From contig NZ_CP032549.1 in assembly GCF_012221945.1 (NCBI RefSeq), forward strand, positions 2,170,001 to 2,234,000: a DNA stretch of 64,000 nucleotides, read 5' to 3'. Shown in pieces: positions 19,381 through 27,560 of this stretch. Both the position numbers and the translations under genes were made by a program. Origin of the DNA: Glutamicibacter mishrai (lineage in GTDB: Bacteria; Actinomycetota; Actinomycetes; Actinomycetales; Micrococcaceae). Below the pieces are notes generated by a model. The model did not search any database. It had not been told where the DNA came from and saw only the letters and a list, made by a program, of their open reading frames with translations. How positions within the stretch are numbered: position 1 is the first letter of the stretch; every line of letters begins with the position of its first letter.

Positions 19381-19790
19381 CGGAATTCCTCAGCATCGCT
19401 GACCTCACCTTGAGCGGGCTGGACTCGCCCAACGTGCATTTGTGGATCTCACGGGATGAAACGACGGGACGCATTTTCGCCACCACTGGGTATGAAGGCA
19501 GCGAAGACGGCCAGCACGCACTGATTCGAAGTGTCGCGGTAGCTCCCGAGCTACGTGGCGGCGGAATCGGCTTGGATCTTGCAGAATTTGCGATGCAACG
19601 AGCTGTCGAGGCTGGAGCAAAACAAGCGTGGCTGTTTAGTCGCAGGTCTGGTCCTTTTTGGCAGAAAGCAGGATTCAGCTCAGCGCACACGGATGATCTT
19701 GCGTTGGCCCTAGCTTCGACGCACCAGGTTCAGCTCTTTACTGAAACCGGTCAGCTTGAACGCGAGGTTGCTTGGAGCAAGCGGCTCTAA
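19335..19790 (+). CDS. GNAT acetyltransferase, ArsN2-like
   Basis: A 151-residue GNAT. The acetyl-CoA loop is APELRGGGIGLDLAEFAMQRAVEAGAKQAWLFSRRSGPFWQKAGF. The GGGIG loop followed by a pairing of FWQKAGF is what ArsN2-type acetyltransferases of arsenic operons look like. No ars gene is nearby, so an arsenic role is only a guess. A truncated copy of its 5' end lies at 16668. The ATG follows GAAGG at 19329-19333 closely; the start is supported by its conservation in the remnant. Confidence 0.82.
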   Translation: MLNLVRATNADIAEISEFLSIADLTLSGLDSPNVHLWISRDETTGRIFATTGYEGSEDGQHALIRSVAVAPELRGGGIGLDLAEFAMQRAVEAGAKQAWLFSRRSGPFWQKAGFSSAHTDDLALALASTHQVQLFTETGQLEREVAWSKRL

Positions 19791-19844
19791 GGGACTAACT
19801 ACGAGACAGTACCGATTTTCGATAGAAGCGTGTCTGCATTTTGG

Positions 19845-20324
19845 TCAGCGCTCGGCAACGCGACGTAGGTCGAGGGTGAATCCGGGATATTCGGGGAAGT
19901 CGCCGACAAAATCAGGCTTGAATCCCAACGATTCGTAGAAGGCGACCGACTCAGGTGTTGCCTGCCAATCCAGAATCATTGGGGCTGGGCGTTGTCTTGC
20001 CCAAGCGAAAGCTGACTCAACCAAGGCACGCCCGGTACCGCTTCGACGAGAACCAGGTGCGACAAAGAGGTCGTGTATGCGGCCAACAGAAAACGCACCC
20101 CGTAGACCGCGCCCATAGTCTTGCGCTGCGACATACCCGCTCAGTGAATCTTGTTCTACGGCGACGGCCAGATGCCAATTCGAGTTCTGTAGCAATGTCA
20201 GGAAGTTAGGTTCAAAGCCCCTGAGCGTTGTTGCCAGTCCCGGGGTGAATAATCGAGCCAGCTCGTGGAATTCAGCGGCGTCCGACGCTTCAGCCGCTCT
20301 GATAATTGTGTCGCTGATTGCCAT
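19845..20324 (-). CDS. GNAT N-acetyltransferase
   Basis: A 159-residue GNAT with the beta4 strand GRIHDLFVAPGSRRSGTGRALVESAFAWARQR, where RRSGTG is the acetyl-CoA loop, and a C-terminal SVAFYESLGFKP. Its central AVEQDSLSGYVAAQDYGRGLRG matches the fold's strands 2-3. Substrate unknown. Third intact GNAT gene within 4.3 kb. It is convergent with the ArsN2-like gene and follows the TetR gene on the same strand. Confidence 0.82.
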   Translation of the reverse strand: MAISDTIIRAAEASDAAEFHELARLFTPGLATTLRGFEPNFLTLLQNSNWHLAVAVEQDSLSGYVAAQDYGRGLRGAFSVGRIHDLFVAPGSRRSGTGRALVESAFAWARQRPAPMILDWQATPESVAFYESLGFKPDFVGDFPEYPGFTLDLRRVAER

Positions 20325-20377
20325 TTTCGTAGCCTACCGCTTCGAAAGCCTTCACCTTCTTCTTCGGTACAAGCCTC

Positions 20378-20965
20378 CTAGCTAGAACTATCTACCTGGG
20401 TGGTGGACAAATTTGCCTCGAGCAGTTTTTCGATGCATTCGATCGCGTCTTGCACCGACTTGGGATCTGCCACGGTGAGTTGCTGGAGCACCAGGCCGTC
20501 TAAAGTCGCAAAAATTGCGCGTGCCAACGGCCGCGTATTCACGTGCCCTTGTTTTGTCAGCAAGTTCTCCAGTGCTCCTATATAGCCTTCGTAGAGCGCG
20601 ACCGCTTCATCGTGGAGATCGGGACGTCTTCGTGATTCGAGAATGAATTCATATTGGAACATTTGTAGATGTGGTTCGCGATCAACAAGTTCTACTAATT
20701 CGCGAGCGAAATTACTGTCGATTGAATCAGTGGAAGAGATGTCGCTCAGTCGCATGGAGCGGGCAGTTGCCCAGGCTACGGCTTCGTGTAACAAGGCATC
20801 TTTCGTGCCGAAGTGATGGCTGATCAGAGTGTTGTTAACCTGCGCGACTTCGCTAACTGCTCGGAAAGTCAACCCGTGAAGCCCACGCTCGGCCACCACC
20901 TTGACGGTTGCTGCCAGGAGCGCGTCTTTACCTTGGCCATATTTGGTCGTCCGCGTCGTATTCAC
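20378..20965 (-). CDS. TetR-family repressor of the amine-catabolism unit
   Basis: A 195-residue TetR/AcrR protein. The helix-turn-helix is GLTFRAVSEVAQVNNTLISHHFGTKDALLHEAV near residues 30-62, with H-F-G-T-K typical of the recognition helix end. The C-terminal ligand domain is BetI-like in length. It is divergent from the permease-cupin-amine oxidase operon, and a 26-bp palindrome lies between the -35 and -10 of that operon's promoter. It probably represses the operon until an amine is present. Confidence 0.87.
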   Translation of the reverse strand: MNTTRTTKYGQGKDALLAATVKVVAERGLHGLTFRAVSEVAQVNNTLISHHFGTKDALLHEAVAWATARSMRLSDISSTDSIDSNFARELVELVDREPHLQMFQYEFILESRRRPDLHDEAVALYEGYIGALENLLTKQGHVNTRPLARAIFATLDGLVLQQLTVADPKSVQDAIECIEKLLEANLSTTQVDSSS

Positions 20966-20994
20966 ATTACGAGTCTAATCCCCAAAAATATCTC

Positions 20995-21027
20995 TTGACA
21001 CTAAAACTAAGCAGTTGCATAGTTTTA
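20995..21027 (+). promoter_or_regulatory. Promoter and TetR operator of the amine-catabolism operon
   Basis: A perfect -35 TTGACA at 20995-21000, a 17-base spacer and a -10-like CATAGT at 21018-21023. An inverted repeat TAAAACTA / TAGTTTTA (21002-21009 and 21020-21027, 10-base gap) fills the spacer and covers the -10. A repressor here would block polymerase directly, as expected for the adjacent TetR protein. Confidence 0.7.
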
Positions 21028-21108
21028 AAGCATGTGAGGCGGAACACGCCTCAGCGGCCGTGTGAACTACTTGCCTCGCGGTCTTAACTCGTGATCGAAA
21101 GGCCCTCC

Positions 21109-22578
21109 ATGCCTGACTCGTTCGACCCCAATAGCTCTGTTCCAGTGCTCCATCGCACGCTTCGTTGGCAAGATGCGTTTGCCTTTGCGATGGCTGTCTC
21201 TGGCGGTCTCTTTGTATCCTTCGGCGCGACTATGGCTGCCATCGGCGCCCTATCGGCCATGTTTGTTTGGGCACTGGCGGCCGGTATCGGCTGGGCGCAA
21301 AACCACCTGTTCGCAGAGATGGCTTCCATGTTTCCGGATAAGCCAGGAGGCGTACCGATCTACGCTCATGAAGCGTGGAAAGGACGATTTGTCCCTGCCG
21401 GTGCTTTGGCGTCGTTTGGTTACTGGTTTGGCTGGTCGGCGGTCATTTCCGTAGTGAGTCTTACGGCTGGAGCCATCATCCAAGTTCGCTGGTTCCCAGA
21501 GGCAACGTGGGCCCTGAACTTGGGAATTGTGCAGGTAGGCCCGGCGCAGCTGATAGGCATCGTGCTCATCTCGGCACTAATGGTCCCTAACCTCTTCGGT
21601 GCACAACCGGCAGCTTGGGTAAACAAGATTTTCGGTGCACTGTTGCTGATACCTTTGCTCACTTTTGTCGTCGCCCCACTGGTCAGCGGCCAATGGAATG
21701 TCAGTAATCTAACGTGGGGGCTGGGCCAACCCGGTGCTGATCACTGGGGAGGGTGGAAGGACGCCGCTGTCTGGCTCTACCTTGTTGGATGGACAGCCTA
21801 CGGCACAGAAATGTGCGCCGCGTTCACCCCCGAGTATCGCAGCACCAAAGATGCTCGGCGTGCGTTGTCGAGTTCTGGTGCCTTTACATTCATGATGTTT
21901 GCATTGGCCCCTATCGGCGTTGGAGGGCTCGTCTCGCAGTCCGACGCTGTTGCTGATCCTTCCGCCGTATTCGTTAACGGATTCGCTGCGGTGCTGCCTG
22001 CGGGATTTGCTGGCGATGCTGCCTTGCTTATCACCATTGGTGCGCTACTTATGGGTGTCAACGCCAGCATGGCCGACGGATCACGAGCACTCTACGGTGC
22101 AGCCGTGGATGGGCTGGTCCCTCGCCAGTTCGAAAAGCTGAACAGACATCAGGTACCTGCTAGGGCTGTTGTGACTGCAGTTGTTATGAATATCTTGCTA
22201 GTCATCTTTGTGTCTAATCCGATTTCAATTCTTGTCGCCGCAAATATGGGATATCTCTTGGCGATATTGCTCGCAGTCTCCGGGTTTATTCTTCTCCGGA
22301 TTGATCGGCCGGAGGCGCCGAGAAGTTTTAGGCTCGGTCGTGCAGCAATACCTCTGGCCGTCGTCACGACCGTCTACGGGGCCGCGGTCTTAATTGTGGG
22401 AGCGGCATCATCCGAAATATCCGGATACGGCGGAACCTTCGAGCTGTCCATCGGCGTAGGCATACTTTTGCTCTCACTGGTTCTCTTTGTCATCAGGCGT
22501 CGATTCCAGGACAGGCTTCCGCTGCTGCGCGAACTACAACCTGATTCCGAACCAGAGTCTCAGGACTCCAGAGCTTAG
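21109..22578 (+). CDS. APC-family amino acid/amine permease
   Basis: A 489-residue permease with 12 predicted helices. The N-terminal TM1 region (AFAFAMAVSGGLFVSFGATMAAIG) and GVPIYAHEAWKG in the following loop fit APC transporters. A conserved TAYGTEMCAAFTPEYRSTKDARRAL segment lies mid-protein. ATG 21109 is preceded by GAAAGG at proper distance; the GTG at 21091 has none. It heads the operon with the cupin and amine oxidase genes, so the substrate is probably the amine that the oxidase degrades. Confidence 0.88.
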   Translation: MPDSFDPNSSVPVLHRTLRWQDAFAFAMAVSGGLFVSFGATMAAIGALSAMFVWALAAGIGWAQNHLFAEMASMFPDKPGGVPIYAHEAWKGRFVPAGALASFGYWFGWSAVISVVSLTAGAIIQVRWFPEATWALNLGIVQVGPAQLIGIVLISALMVPNLFGAQPAAWVNKIFGALLLIPLLTFVVAPLVSGQWNVSNLTWGLGQPGADHWGGWKDAAVWLYLVGWTAYGTEMCAAFTPEYRSTKDARRALSSSGAFTFMMFALAPIGVGGLVSQSDAVADPSAVFVNGFAAVLPAGFAGDAALLITIGALLMGVNASMADGSRALYGAAVDGLVPRQFEKLNRHQVPARAVVTAVVMNILLVIFVSNPISILVAANMGYLLAILLAVSGFILLRIDRPEAPRSFRLGRAAIPLAVVTTVYGAAVLIVGAASSEISGYGGTFELSIGVGILLLSLVLFVIRRRFQDRLPLLRELQPDSEPESQDSRA

Positions 22579-22617
22579 ATTTTCAATTTCCAACCAACCG
22601 AAAGAAGTACCAACATC

Positions 22618-22950
22618 ATGTCTCAGGTATTCCACGCTCATCACGATCCGGCCGAGTTTGTACCATTCGAAGTCGGCACCGTGCAGTGGCTTCGCCGCAA
22701 CGGTGACAATGGCAATCAGGCGCTAGCTTCTGGCATTTGGCAAATTACCCCTGAACAGGCGCCGGAGCCATTCGACTTGCCGATCAACGAGGACGAAACG
22801 ATTTACATCGTTTCAGGTCACATCCGTATCGAGGTCGAAGGGCAAGAAACTTTTGATCTCACCGCTGGTTCAATGGCTTCATTGTCCAAAGGCGCCCTGA
22901 CGCGCTGGAGCATTATTGAACCCACCGTCGAATTCTTCGTTTACAGCTAG
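22618..22950 (+). CDS. Small cupin-domain protein
   Basis: A 110-residue single-domain cupin. The first motif is weak (DLPINEDETIYIVSGHIRIEVEG) and the second is FDLTAGSMASLSKGALTRWSI. The residue pattern resembles EutQ/UGlyAH-like cupins. It lacks the usual second His of G(X)5HXH(X)3,4E, so metal binding is uncertain. It sits 39 bases after the permease and 9 bases before the amine oxidase, with GAAAGAAG as ribosome site. It probably helps amine metabolism, perhaps by handling an aldehyde or aminated intermediate; that is inference. Confidence 0.82.
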   Translation: MSQVFHAHHDPAEFVPFEVGTVQWLRRNGDNGNQALASGIWQITPEQAPEPFDLPINEDETIYIVSGHIRIEVEGQETFDLTAGSMASLSKGALTRWSIIEPTVEFFVYS

Positions 22951-22959
22951 GGATCAGAC

Positions 22960-24282
22960 ATGGAAACTACTGACGTTGTCATTATCGGTGCGGGCTTTGC
23001 CGGACTTACTGCTGCCCGCGAACTTTCCCGACGCGGATTCAACACGATTATTCTGGAAGCCCGTGACCGTATCGCCGGCCGGACTCATCTTGAGGAACAC
23101 CTTGGAAGGAACCTTGAACTCGGTGGAACGTGGGTGCATTGGACGCAGCCTTACGTGTGGACTGAGATGGGACGCTATGGAATTGCGGCAATCGCCGCCC
23201 CCGAATTCACCAAGGCCTATTGGAGTGTGGAGGGGCAACACCGCAGCGGGCATGCTGACGAATTAATGGATCTGCTCGATGCCCCAAACCAAGCATTGCT
23301 CGCAGATGCGCGCAAGTATTTTCCGTTGCCATGGTCGCCACTGACGAATTCGGAAGTAACGGACATCGATGGCTTGACGCTTTCCGAAGCTATTGACCGA
23401 TTGGATCTGTCTGAGGATCAACGTCAACTACTTCGTTCTTTCTGGGCTCTAAATTTCAACGGTCTACTGGATCAAGCGGCTTACACCCAAGCATTGCGCT
23501 GGTGCGCGGCAGCTAGCGGATCCTGGCAGCTCATGTTTGAAACTTGCGCCACCTTCAAAATCGAGGGCGGAACCCGACGTCTCGCCGAAGCCATCTTGGA
23601 AGATTCCACAGCGCAGCTACGCCTGAAACAACCAGTGGTTTCTATTCGCCAAGACGCAGAACGCGTCCACGTTCAAACAGCTGATGGTCAGGAGATTACA
23701 GCCCGTCAGCTAATTCTGGCAGTACCGCTAGCCACTGTGAATGACATTGATATTCAGCCGCAGCTCTCTGCTGCGAAGCGAGAAGCAGCGTGCCGGAGCC
23801 ATGCCGGTCGAGGCGCAAAGTTGTGGATCAAGGTGAAAGGGCGGCAAGAACGCTTTGTTGCTATGGGGGCTGAAGATGCACCGTTGAACTTTGTCCAGGC
23901 AGAGTACATCGATGAAGACTCAACAACTCTTGTATGTTTTGGGCCTCAAGCGGCTGCTGTTGACGTTACTGACCGGGCCGCGGCGCAACAAATCCTCGAC
24001 TCGCTCGTGCCTGGCTTGGAAGTCTTGGAAATCGCTGGACACAACTGGGTTGATGACGAGCAATCACGTTCCACTTGGGCAATGCACTATACCGGGTTCC
24101 TCAGCGAATCTCTGGCTGAGTTGCAGCGTCCAGAAGGTCTCATCCGAATTGCTGGATCCGACATCGCTAATGGCTGGGGAGGATTCATCGACGGTGCCAT
24201 TGAAAGCGGAATAGCGGTCTCGCGGTCTGTAGCTCAGCAACTAGAGGAAACTGAAAAGGCTGATCTGGGTATTTCTGTTTGA
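22960..24282 (+). CDS. Flavin-containing amine oxidase
   Basis: A 440-residue FAD enzyme of the monoamine oxidase family. The dinucleotide-binding motif is VVIIGAGFAGLTAARELSR, followed by ILEARDRIAGRTH and LELGGTWVHWTQPYVWTEM. The C-terminal FAD-contact region is GLIRIAGSDIANGWGGFIDGAIESGI. These oxidise primary amines to aldehydes with release of ammonia and hydrogen peroxide. The exact amine (tyramine, putrescine, phenylethylamine type) cannot be read. It is the last gene of the TetR-controlled operon and ends just before a GC-rich hairpin. Confidence 0.9.
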   Translation: METTDVVIIGAGFAGLTAARELSRRGFNTIILEARDRIAGRTHLEEHLGRNLELGGTWVHWTQPYVWTEMGRYGIAAIAAPEFTKAYWSVEGQHRSGHADELMDLLDAPNQALLADARKYFPLPWSPLTNSEVTDIDGLTLSEAIDRLDLSEDQRQLLRSFWALNFNGLLDQAAYTQALRWCAAASGSWQLMFETCATFKIEGGTRRLAEAILEDSTAQLRLKQPVVSIRQDAERVHVQTADGQEITARQLILAVPLATVNDIDIQPQLSAAKREAACRSHAGRGAKLWIKVKGRQERFVAMGAEDAPLNFVQAEYIDEDSTTLVCFGPQAAAVDVTDRAAAQQILDSLVPGLEVLEIAGHNWVDDEQSRSTWAMHYTGFLSESLAELQRPEGLIRIAGSDIANGWGGFIDGAIESGIAVSRSVAQQLEETEKADLGISV

Positions 24283-24288
24283 TCGTCT

Positions 24289-24318
24289 GCTGGGCGGACC
24301 ACTAGCGGTCCGCCCAGC
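24289..24318 (+). terminator. Hairpin terminator after the amine oxidase operon
   Basis: Perfect 12-bp stem, GCTGGGCGGACC (24289-24300) with its complement at 24307-24318 and an ACTAGC loop, 6 bases after the stop codon. There is no T-run, so termination may be partly factor-dependent. Confidence 0.7.
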
Positions 24319-24493
24319 GCATCATGGACAGAATTGGATCGTTAAAGTTCGGCTCCAACTACTATCGAACGCGCCGAAAGTACTCGTCGTGAGAGGGCGA
24401 CTCGGCGCATCCAAAGCGCAATTACTTGAGTAGCCAGTTGCGAACTGGAAATTGTTCTGTGATGTCGACATTCGTTAACAACTCGAGAAGATC

Positions 24494-24793
24494 TTATTCT
24501 GCAGTAATTTCACGCAACGCAGCAACATGGCCAACATACGCTCGACGGCCGATCCTGGTCAGTGAAACTCGCACATGGCTGCGGCCCAGTTTCGTGAACC
24601 GTTCAATATCAACGTACCCAGTATCGCTCAGTTGCTTCAGATGCTTGCTGAGCACCGAATCCGCAACGCCTAGGTTCTGCTTGAGCTGCGCGAATTCAGC
24701 CCATTCAACTGGGGCCAAGCTTGCACAGATCCGTAACCGCAATGGAGCATGAATCAGCTCATCAAACTGAGCCTTGCTAGTTGGCTTGATCAT
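24494..24793 (-). CDS. Winged-helix transcriptional regulator
   Basis: A 99-residue one-domain DNA-binding protein with a winged helix: LRLRICASLAPVEWAEFAQLKQNLGVADSVLSKHLKQLSDTGYVDIERF, then a basic wing LGRSHVRVSLTRIG. This is the HTH_34/ArsR-like arrangement without metal-site cysteines. Its start overlaps the end of the upstream membrane protein gene by 17 bases, so the pair is translationally coupled. Two matching palindromes upstream of the pair are probably its own operators. Confidence 0.85.
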   Translation of the reverse strand: MIKPTSKAQFDELIHAPLRLRICASLAPVEWAEFAQLKQNLGVADSVLSKHLKQLSDTGYVDIERFTKLGRSHVRVSLTRIGRRAYVGHVAALREITAE

Positions 24794-25250
24794 TGCCGTC
24801 CTCGACGCGCGCCTTGTTGTAGGCCGTTTGCATCTTGGTCACTAAGAACATGCCACTGATGAAAGTGACAAGAATTTTCGCGAGAACTTCTTCCATTCGC
24901 GTAGCATCCCAGAACCTGAGGCAATTGATCAGCAGGACGCATAGAAAGAAATATCCTGCGTAAGCGCCCGTCAGGAGACTTGGACTGTTGATCAATGTGC
25001 GTGGTTTTGCACGACCCCGTTGAGCCAAAACATACCAAAGGATTATTGGAAGATAGAGCAGTGTTAGCCAATAAGCCTGTGGTGGATAGGCCTGGATCAG
25101 CGTGAAGACCACAGCGGAGACGGCGACTACGCTGGTGAGCAAACCACGCGGGTTTCCAGAGGTCTTGACCATCTGTTCTGATTCTTGCGCTACAGATTGC
25201 AGCAGTCTCGCTGCGTCATCTTGTCCCGGACGATCATTTGGCGAAACCAT
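24777..25250 (-). CDS. Small four-helix membrane protein coupled to a winged-helix regulator
   Basis: About 157 residues with four hydrophobic segments (GLLTSVVAVSAVVFTLIQAY, YWLTLLYLPIILWYVLAQ, LLTGAYAGYFFLCVLLINCL, ILVTFISGMFLVTKM) and a hydrophilic 40-residue N-terminus. I know no function. Pairs of this kind, a small membrane protein plus a one-domain winged helix, are common in actinobacteria. The ATG at 25250 is the likely start; a GTG at 25259 would lie inside the first operator palindrome. Confidence 0.75.
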   Translation of the reverse strand: MVSPNDRPGQDDAARLLQSVAQESEQMVKTSGNPRGLLTSVVAVSAVVFTLIQAYPPQAYWLTLLYLPIILWYVLAQRGRAKPRTLINSPSLLTGAYAGYFFLCVLLINCLRFWDATRMEEVLAKILVTFISGMFLVTKMQTAYNKARVEDGNDQAN

Positions 25251-25257
25251 GGCACCC

Positions 25258-25298
25258 ACTTTCCGTTATGGAAAGTCTTGTCTTTCCAACTTGGAAAG
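25258..25298. promoter_or_regulatory. Tandem palindromes upstream of the membrane protein/winged-helix pair
   Basis: Two sites of identical form CTTTCC-N5-GGAAAG: 25258-25276 (arms ACTTTCC/GGAAAGT, spacer GTTAT) and 25282-25298 (CTTTCCAA-C-TTGGAAAG). Their centres are 23 bp apart, about two helical turns. They lie directly before the start of the pair, so autorepression by the winged-helix protein is likely. Confidence 0.7.
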
Positions 25299-25311
25299 TC
25301 AATAGGCGGGT

Positions 25312-25770
25312 TTACACGTGATGGTATTTTCCGCCACCCAAGATGTCCTGTGCGCGGTACAGCTGCTCGGTCAGAATCAAGCGCACCAACTGGTGCGGGA
25401 AGACCAGCTTGGACAGCGACCAAGTGAAATCTGCGCGGGCGTGCACCGTGGGATCAACGCCGTAGGCTCCGCCGATGATGATGACAACATTGCGTGAAGA
25501 ATCGATAGGGGAGCGCAGCTTGTTTGCCAGGGCGGGAGAATCGATGTTCTTGCCTCGTTCGTCGAGGAGCACCACAAAGTCGCGGTCATCGATCTTCGCC
25601 AGAATGCGTGCCGACTCTTCTGTGCGAGCAGCGTCGTTCTCGCGTGAAGAGTGATTCAGCAACTGCCAGGTGAGGTTAAAGGGCTTCTTGAGTCGCTTCT
25701 CGTAACGGGAAATTCCTTCGTCTACCCACGACTCGTGTTTCTTGCCAACTGCCAGCACCTTGATTGTCAT
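25312..25770 (-). CDS. rlmH: 23S rRNA (pseudouridine1915-N3)-methyltransferase
   Basis: A SPOUT-class methyltransferase of about 152 residues that methylates pseudouridine 1915 in helix 69 of 23S rRNA. It starts MTIKVLAVGKKHESWVDEGI, has the SAM-binding knot IIIGGAYGVDP and LSKLVFPHQLVRLILTEQLYRA, and ends in the invariant YHH motif. ATG 25770 gives the conserved N-terminus; ATG 25788 would add six residues. It marks the return to core sequence after the AT-rich accessory block. Confidence 0.93.
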   Translation of the reverse strand: MTIKVLAVGKKHESWVDEGISRYEKRLKKPFNLTWQLLNHSSRENDAARTEESARILAKIDDRDFVVLLDERGKNIDSPALANKLRSPIDSSRNVVIIIGGAYGVDPTVHARADFTWSLSKLVFPHQLVRLILTEQLYRAQDILGGGKYHHV

Positions 25771-25824
25771 ACTTCTATTGTTCCGCATTCCTCGGTTGGA
25801 TGCTTTGAATCATGCACCGATACG

Positions 25825-26547
25825 ATGGAGGACATGAGAAATCCGAGACCCCTTCCGTCAGGCCAACGACCTAGCGGCGTGCAGGTGCTCTGGATGATCT
25901 TCGGCATCGTCGTTGCCATCTTCTACTTCACCCGACGTGTATTGGTATCACTGCATGCCGGAGGTTGGGCCACGGACCTCGACGCACCCACCTACCAATG
26001 GGTTTTGGACAACCAGTCGCCGGTCCTTTTCGCAATCTCTGATTTCTTGTACTTCTGGGGATCAACACCCGGCATGAGCATCATCATGGTGCTGATTACC
26101 GGACTGCTGAGCTGGAAAACGCGAAGTATCTGGCCCTTTATCGCAGTGGCCCTAACCGCACTCGTATCCGTCGGGCTGACCATCCTGCTCAAGGCGAGCC
26201 TGCAGGTGCACCGGCCAGAAGGAATTCCCGGCGGTCCAACGCCGCCACTGTCTTACTCATTTCCCAGCGGGCACACGCTGAATTCCGCAGCGCTCATTGG
26301 CATTTCCAGCTACCTGGCCATCATTTACGGGCTGCGCCGCTACGCCTATCTCATCTCGATCGTGGCAACACTGTTTGTTCTGGCCATGGGCGCATCACGG
26401 ATCTACATCGGGCATCATTGGGTCTCAGACGTGCTGGTGGGACTGCTGATTGGAACCGCGTGGGCCGCCGTAGTGGCGATCCTCCATTACTTCTTTGTCC
26501 CTCGGCGCAAATTGCCTAGCTCAGTACGCGGATCGGTGAACCGCTAG
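25825..26547 (+). CDS. PAP2-family membrane phosphatase
   Basis: An integral-membrane lipid phosphatase of about 240 residues. All three PAP2 motifs are visible: KX6RP (KASLQVHRP), PSGH (FPSGHTLNSA) and SRX5HX3D (SRIYIGHHWVSD). Six membrane segments. Such enzymes dephosphorylate phosphatidate or undecaprenyl pyrophosphate outside the membrane; the substrate here is unproven. An open frame extends upstream to 25651 through rlmH on the other strand and is not real. ATG 25825 or 25834 is the start. It overlaps the convergent dehydrogenase gene by 32 bases. Confidence 0.85.
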   Translation: MEDMRNPRPLPSGQRPSGVQVLWMIFGIVVAIFYFTRRVLVSLHAGGWATDLDAPTYQWVLDNQSPVLFAISDFLYFWGSTPGMSIIMVLITGLLSWKTRSIWPFIAVALTALVSVGLTILLKASLQVHRPEGIPGGPTPPLSYSFPSGHTLNSAALIGISSYLAIIYGLRRYAYLISIVATLFVLAMGASRIYIGHHWVSDVLVGLLIGTAWAAVVAILHYFFVPRRKLPSSVRGSVNR

Positions 26548-27487
26548 ACCAAGCGCGGATATCTTCAACCGCGTCACGGTAGAACATCGAAAACTGTTCA
26601 ATGGTTACGTAGCCAATATGCGGGGTCGCAATCACGCCACGAGTGCCCAGCAAACGATCCTTGGCCGGCAATGGTTCGGTGTCGAAAACATCGAGCGCTG
26701 CCAGATAGAGCAGCTCGTTTTCAAGGGCTGCGACGAGCGCGTCGGTCTGCACAATCCGGCTCCTCGACGTATTAACCAATATGGATTCTGGCCGCATCCA
26801 TGCCAACTGCTTTGCGCCAATGGCGCCGGTGCTTCGCTCCGAGAGTTTCAGATGAACGGTCACTACGTCGCTGGTGGCAAAAAGCTCCGCCTCGGATACC
26901 AATTCCACGCCGACCTCGGTAGCCCGGGCCTTGGTGAGGTTCTGGCTATAAGCAATGACCCGCATGCCGAAAGCCAGACCGACCTTCGCCACCTTGGAAC
27001 CCAGATTGCCCAAGCCATAAACGCCAAGGGTTTTGCCTGACAAACCCATGCCGAAACTCGTTTGCCACGGCTCAGCTTCGGAACGCGGGTTCGCTGAGGA
27101 GAACAGTTCCACGTCCAATCGGCGGGCGGCGGCTAAGATCAACGCCCACGTATGCTCCACTGCATCGGTGGGGACGTAACCGGTGTGCGAGACTACGACG
27201 CCGTGCGCGGCCGCCGCTTCCAAGTCGATGGCTCCGTTGCGTCGGCCTGTGGTGACCAGGAGCTTGAGGTTAGGCAGTAGCTGAAACCTCGATGCCGGGA
27301 ATGGTGTGCGCTCACGCATGGCCACGATGACATCAAAGTCTTTCAGCGCCGCGCAGACAGTTGCATCATCATGCCCGAGGTGCTCATTAAAAACTGTCAG
27401 CTCGGCGTCGTGCTCGGTCGCCAGGCCTTCAAAATCTGCGAGGTCAGTAGCAACGTTCTGGTAGTCATCCAAAATGGCAATGCGCAT
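26516..27487 (-). CDS. D-2-hydroxyacid dehydrogenase family protein
   Basis: A 323-residue NAD-dependent D-isomer-specific 2-hydroxyacid dehydrogenase. The Rossmann motif is GVYGLGNLGSKVAKVGLAFGM. Catalytic Arg lies in NTSRSRIVQTDAL, Glu in VFDTEPLPAKD and His in ATPHIGYVTIEQF. The N-terminus, MRIAILDDYQNVA, is typical of the actinobacterial and fungal subgroup often called phosphoglycerate dehydrogenase-like. It stands alone on the reverse strand; the substrate is unknown. Confidence 0.88.
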   Translation of the reverse strand: MRIAILDDYQNVATDLADFEGLATEHDAELTVFNEHLGHDDATVCAALKDFDVIVAMRERTPFPASRFQLLPNLKLLVTTGRRNGAIDLEAAAAHGVVVSHTGYVPTDAVEHTWALILAAARRLDVELFSSANPRSEAEPWQTSFGMGLSGKTLGVYGLGNLGSKVAKVGLAFGMRVIAYSQNLTKARATEVGVELVSEAELFATSDVVTVHLKLSERSTGAIGAKQLAWMRPESILVNTSRSRIVQTDALVAALENELLYLAALDVFDTEPLPAKDRLLGTRGVIATPHIGYVTIEQFSMFYRDAVEDIRAWSSGSPIRVLS

Positions 27488-27560
27488 GAGTTCATCCTAG
27501 ATGTTCGCTTGCCGTACCAACGCGTTTTTATGCTCCGTGAGCGACTTTAATCCTTCAGGA

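Noticed and set aside
24434-24448. CCAGTT-GCG-AACTGG hairpin after the winged-helix gene
   Set aside because: Only 6 bp of stem and no T-run in the right direction; not enough to call a terminator.
24426-24752. Rightward 108-residue frame opposite the winged-helix gene
   Set aside because: No domain; the leftward frame has a clear helix-turn-helix and is coupled to its neighbour.
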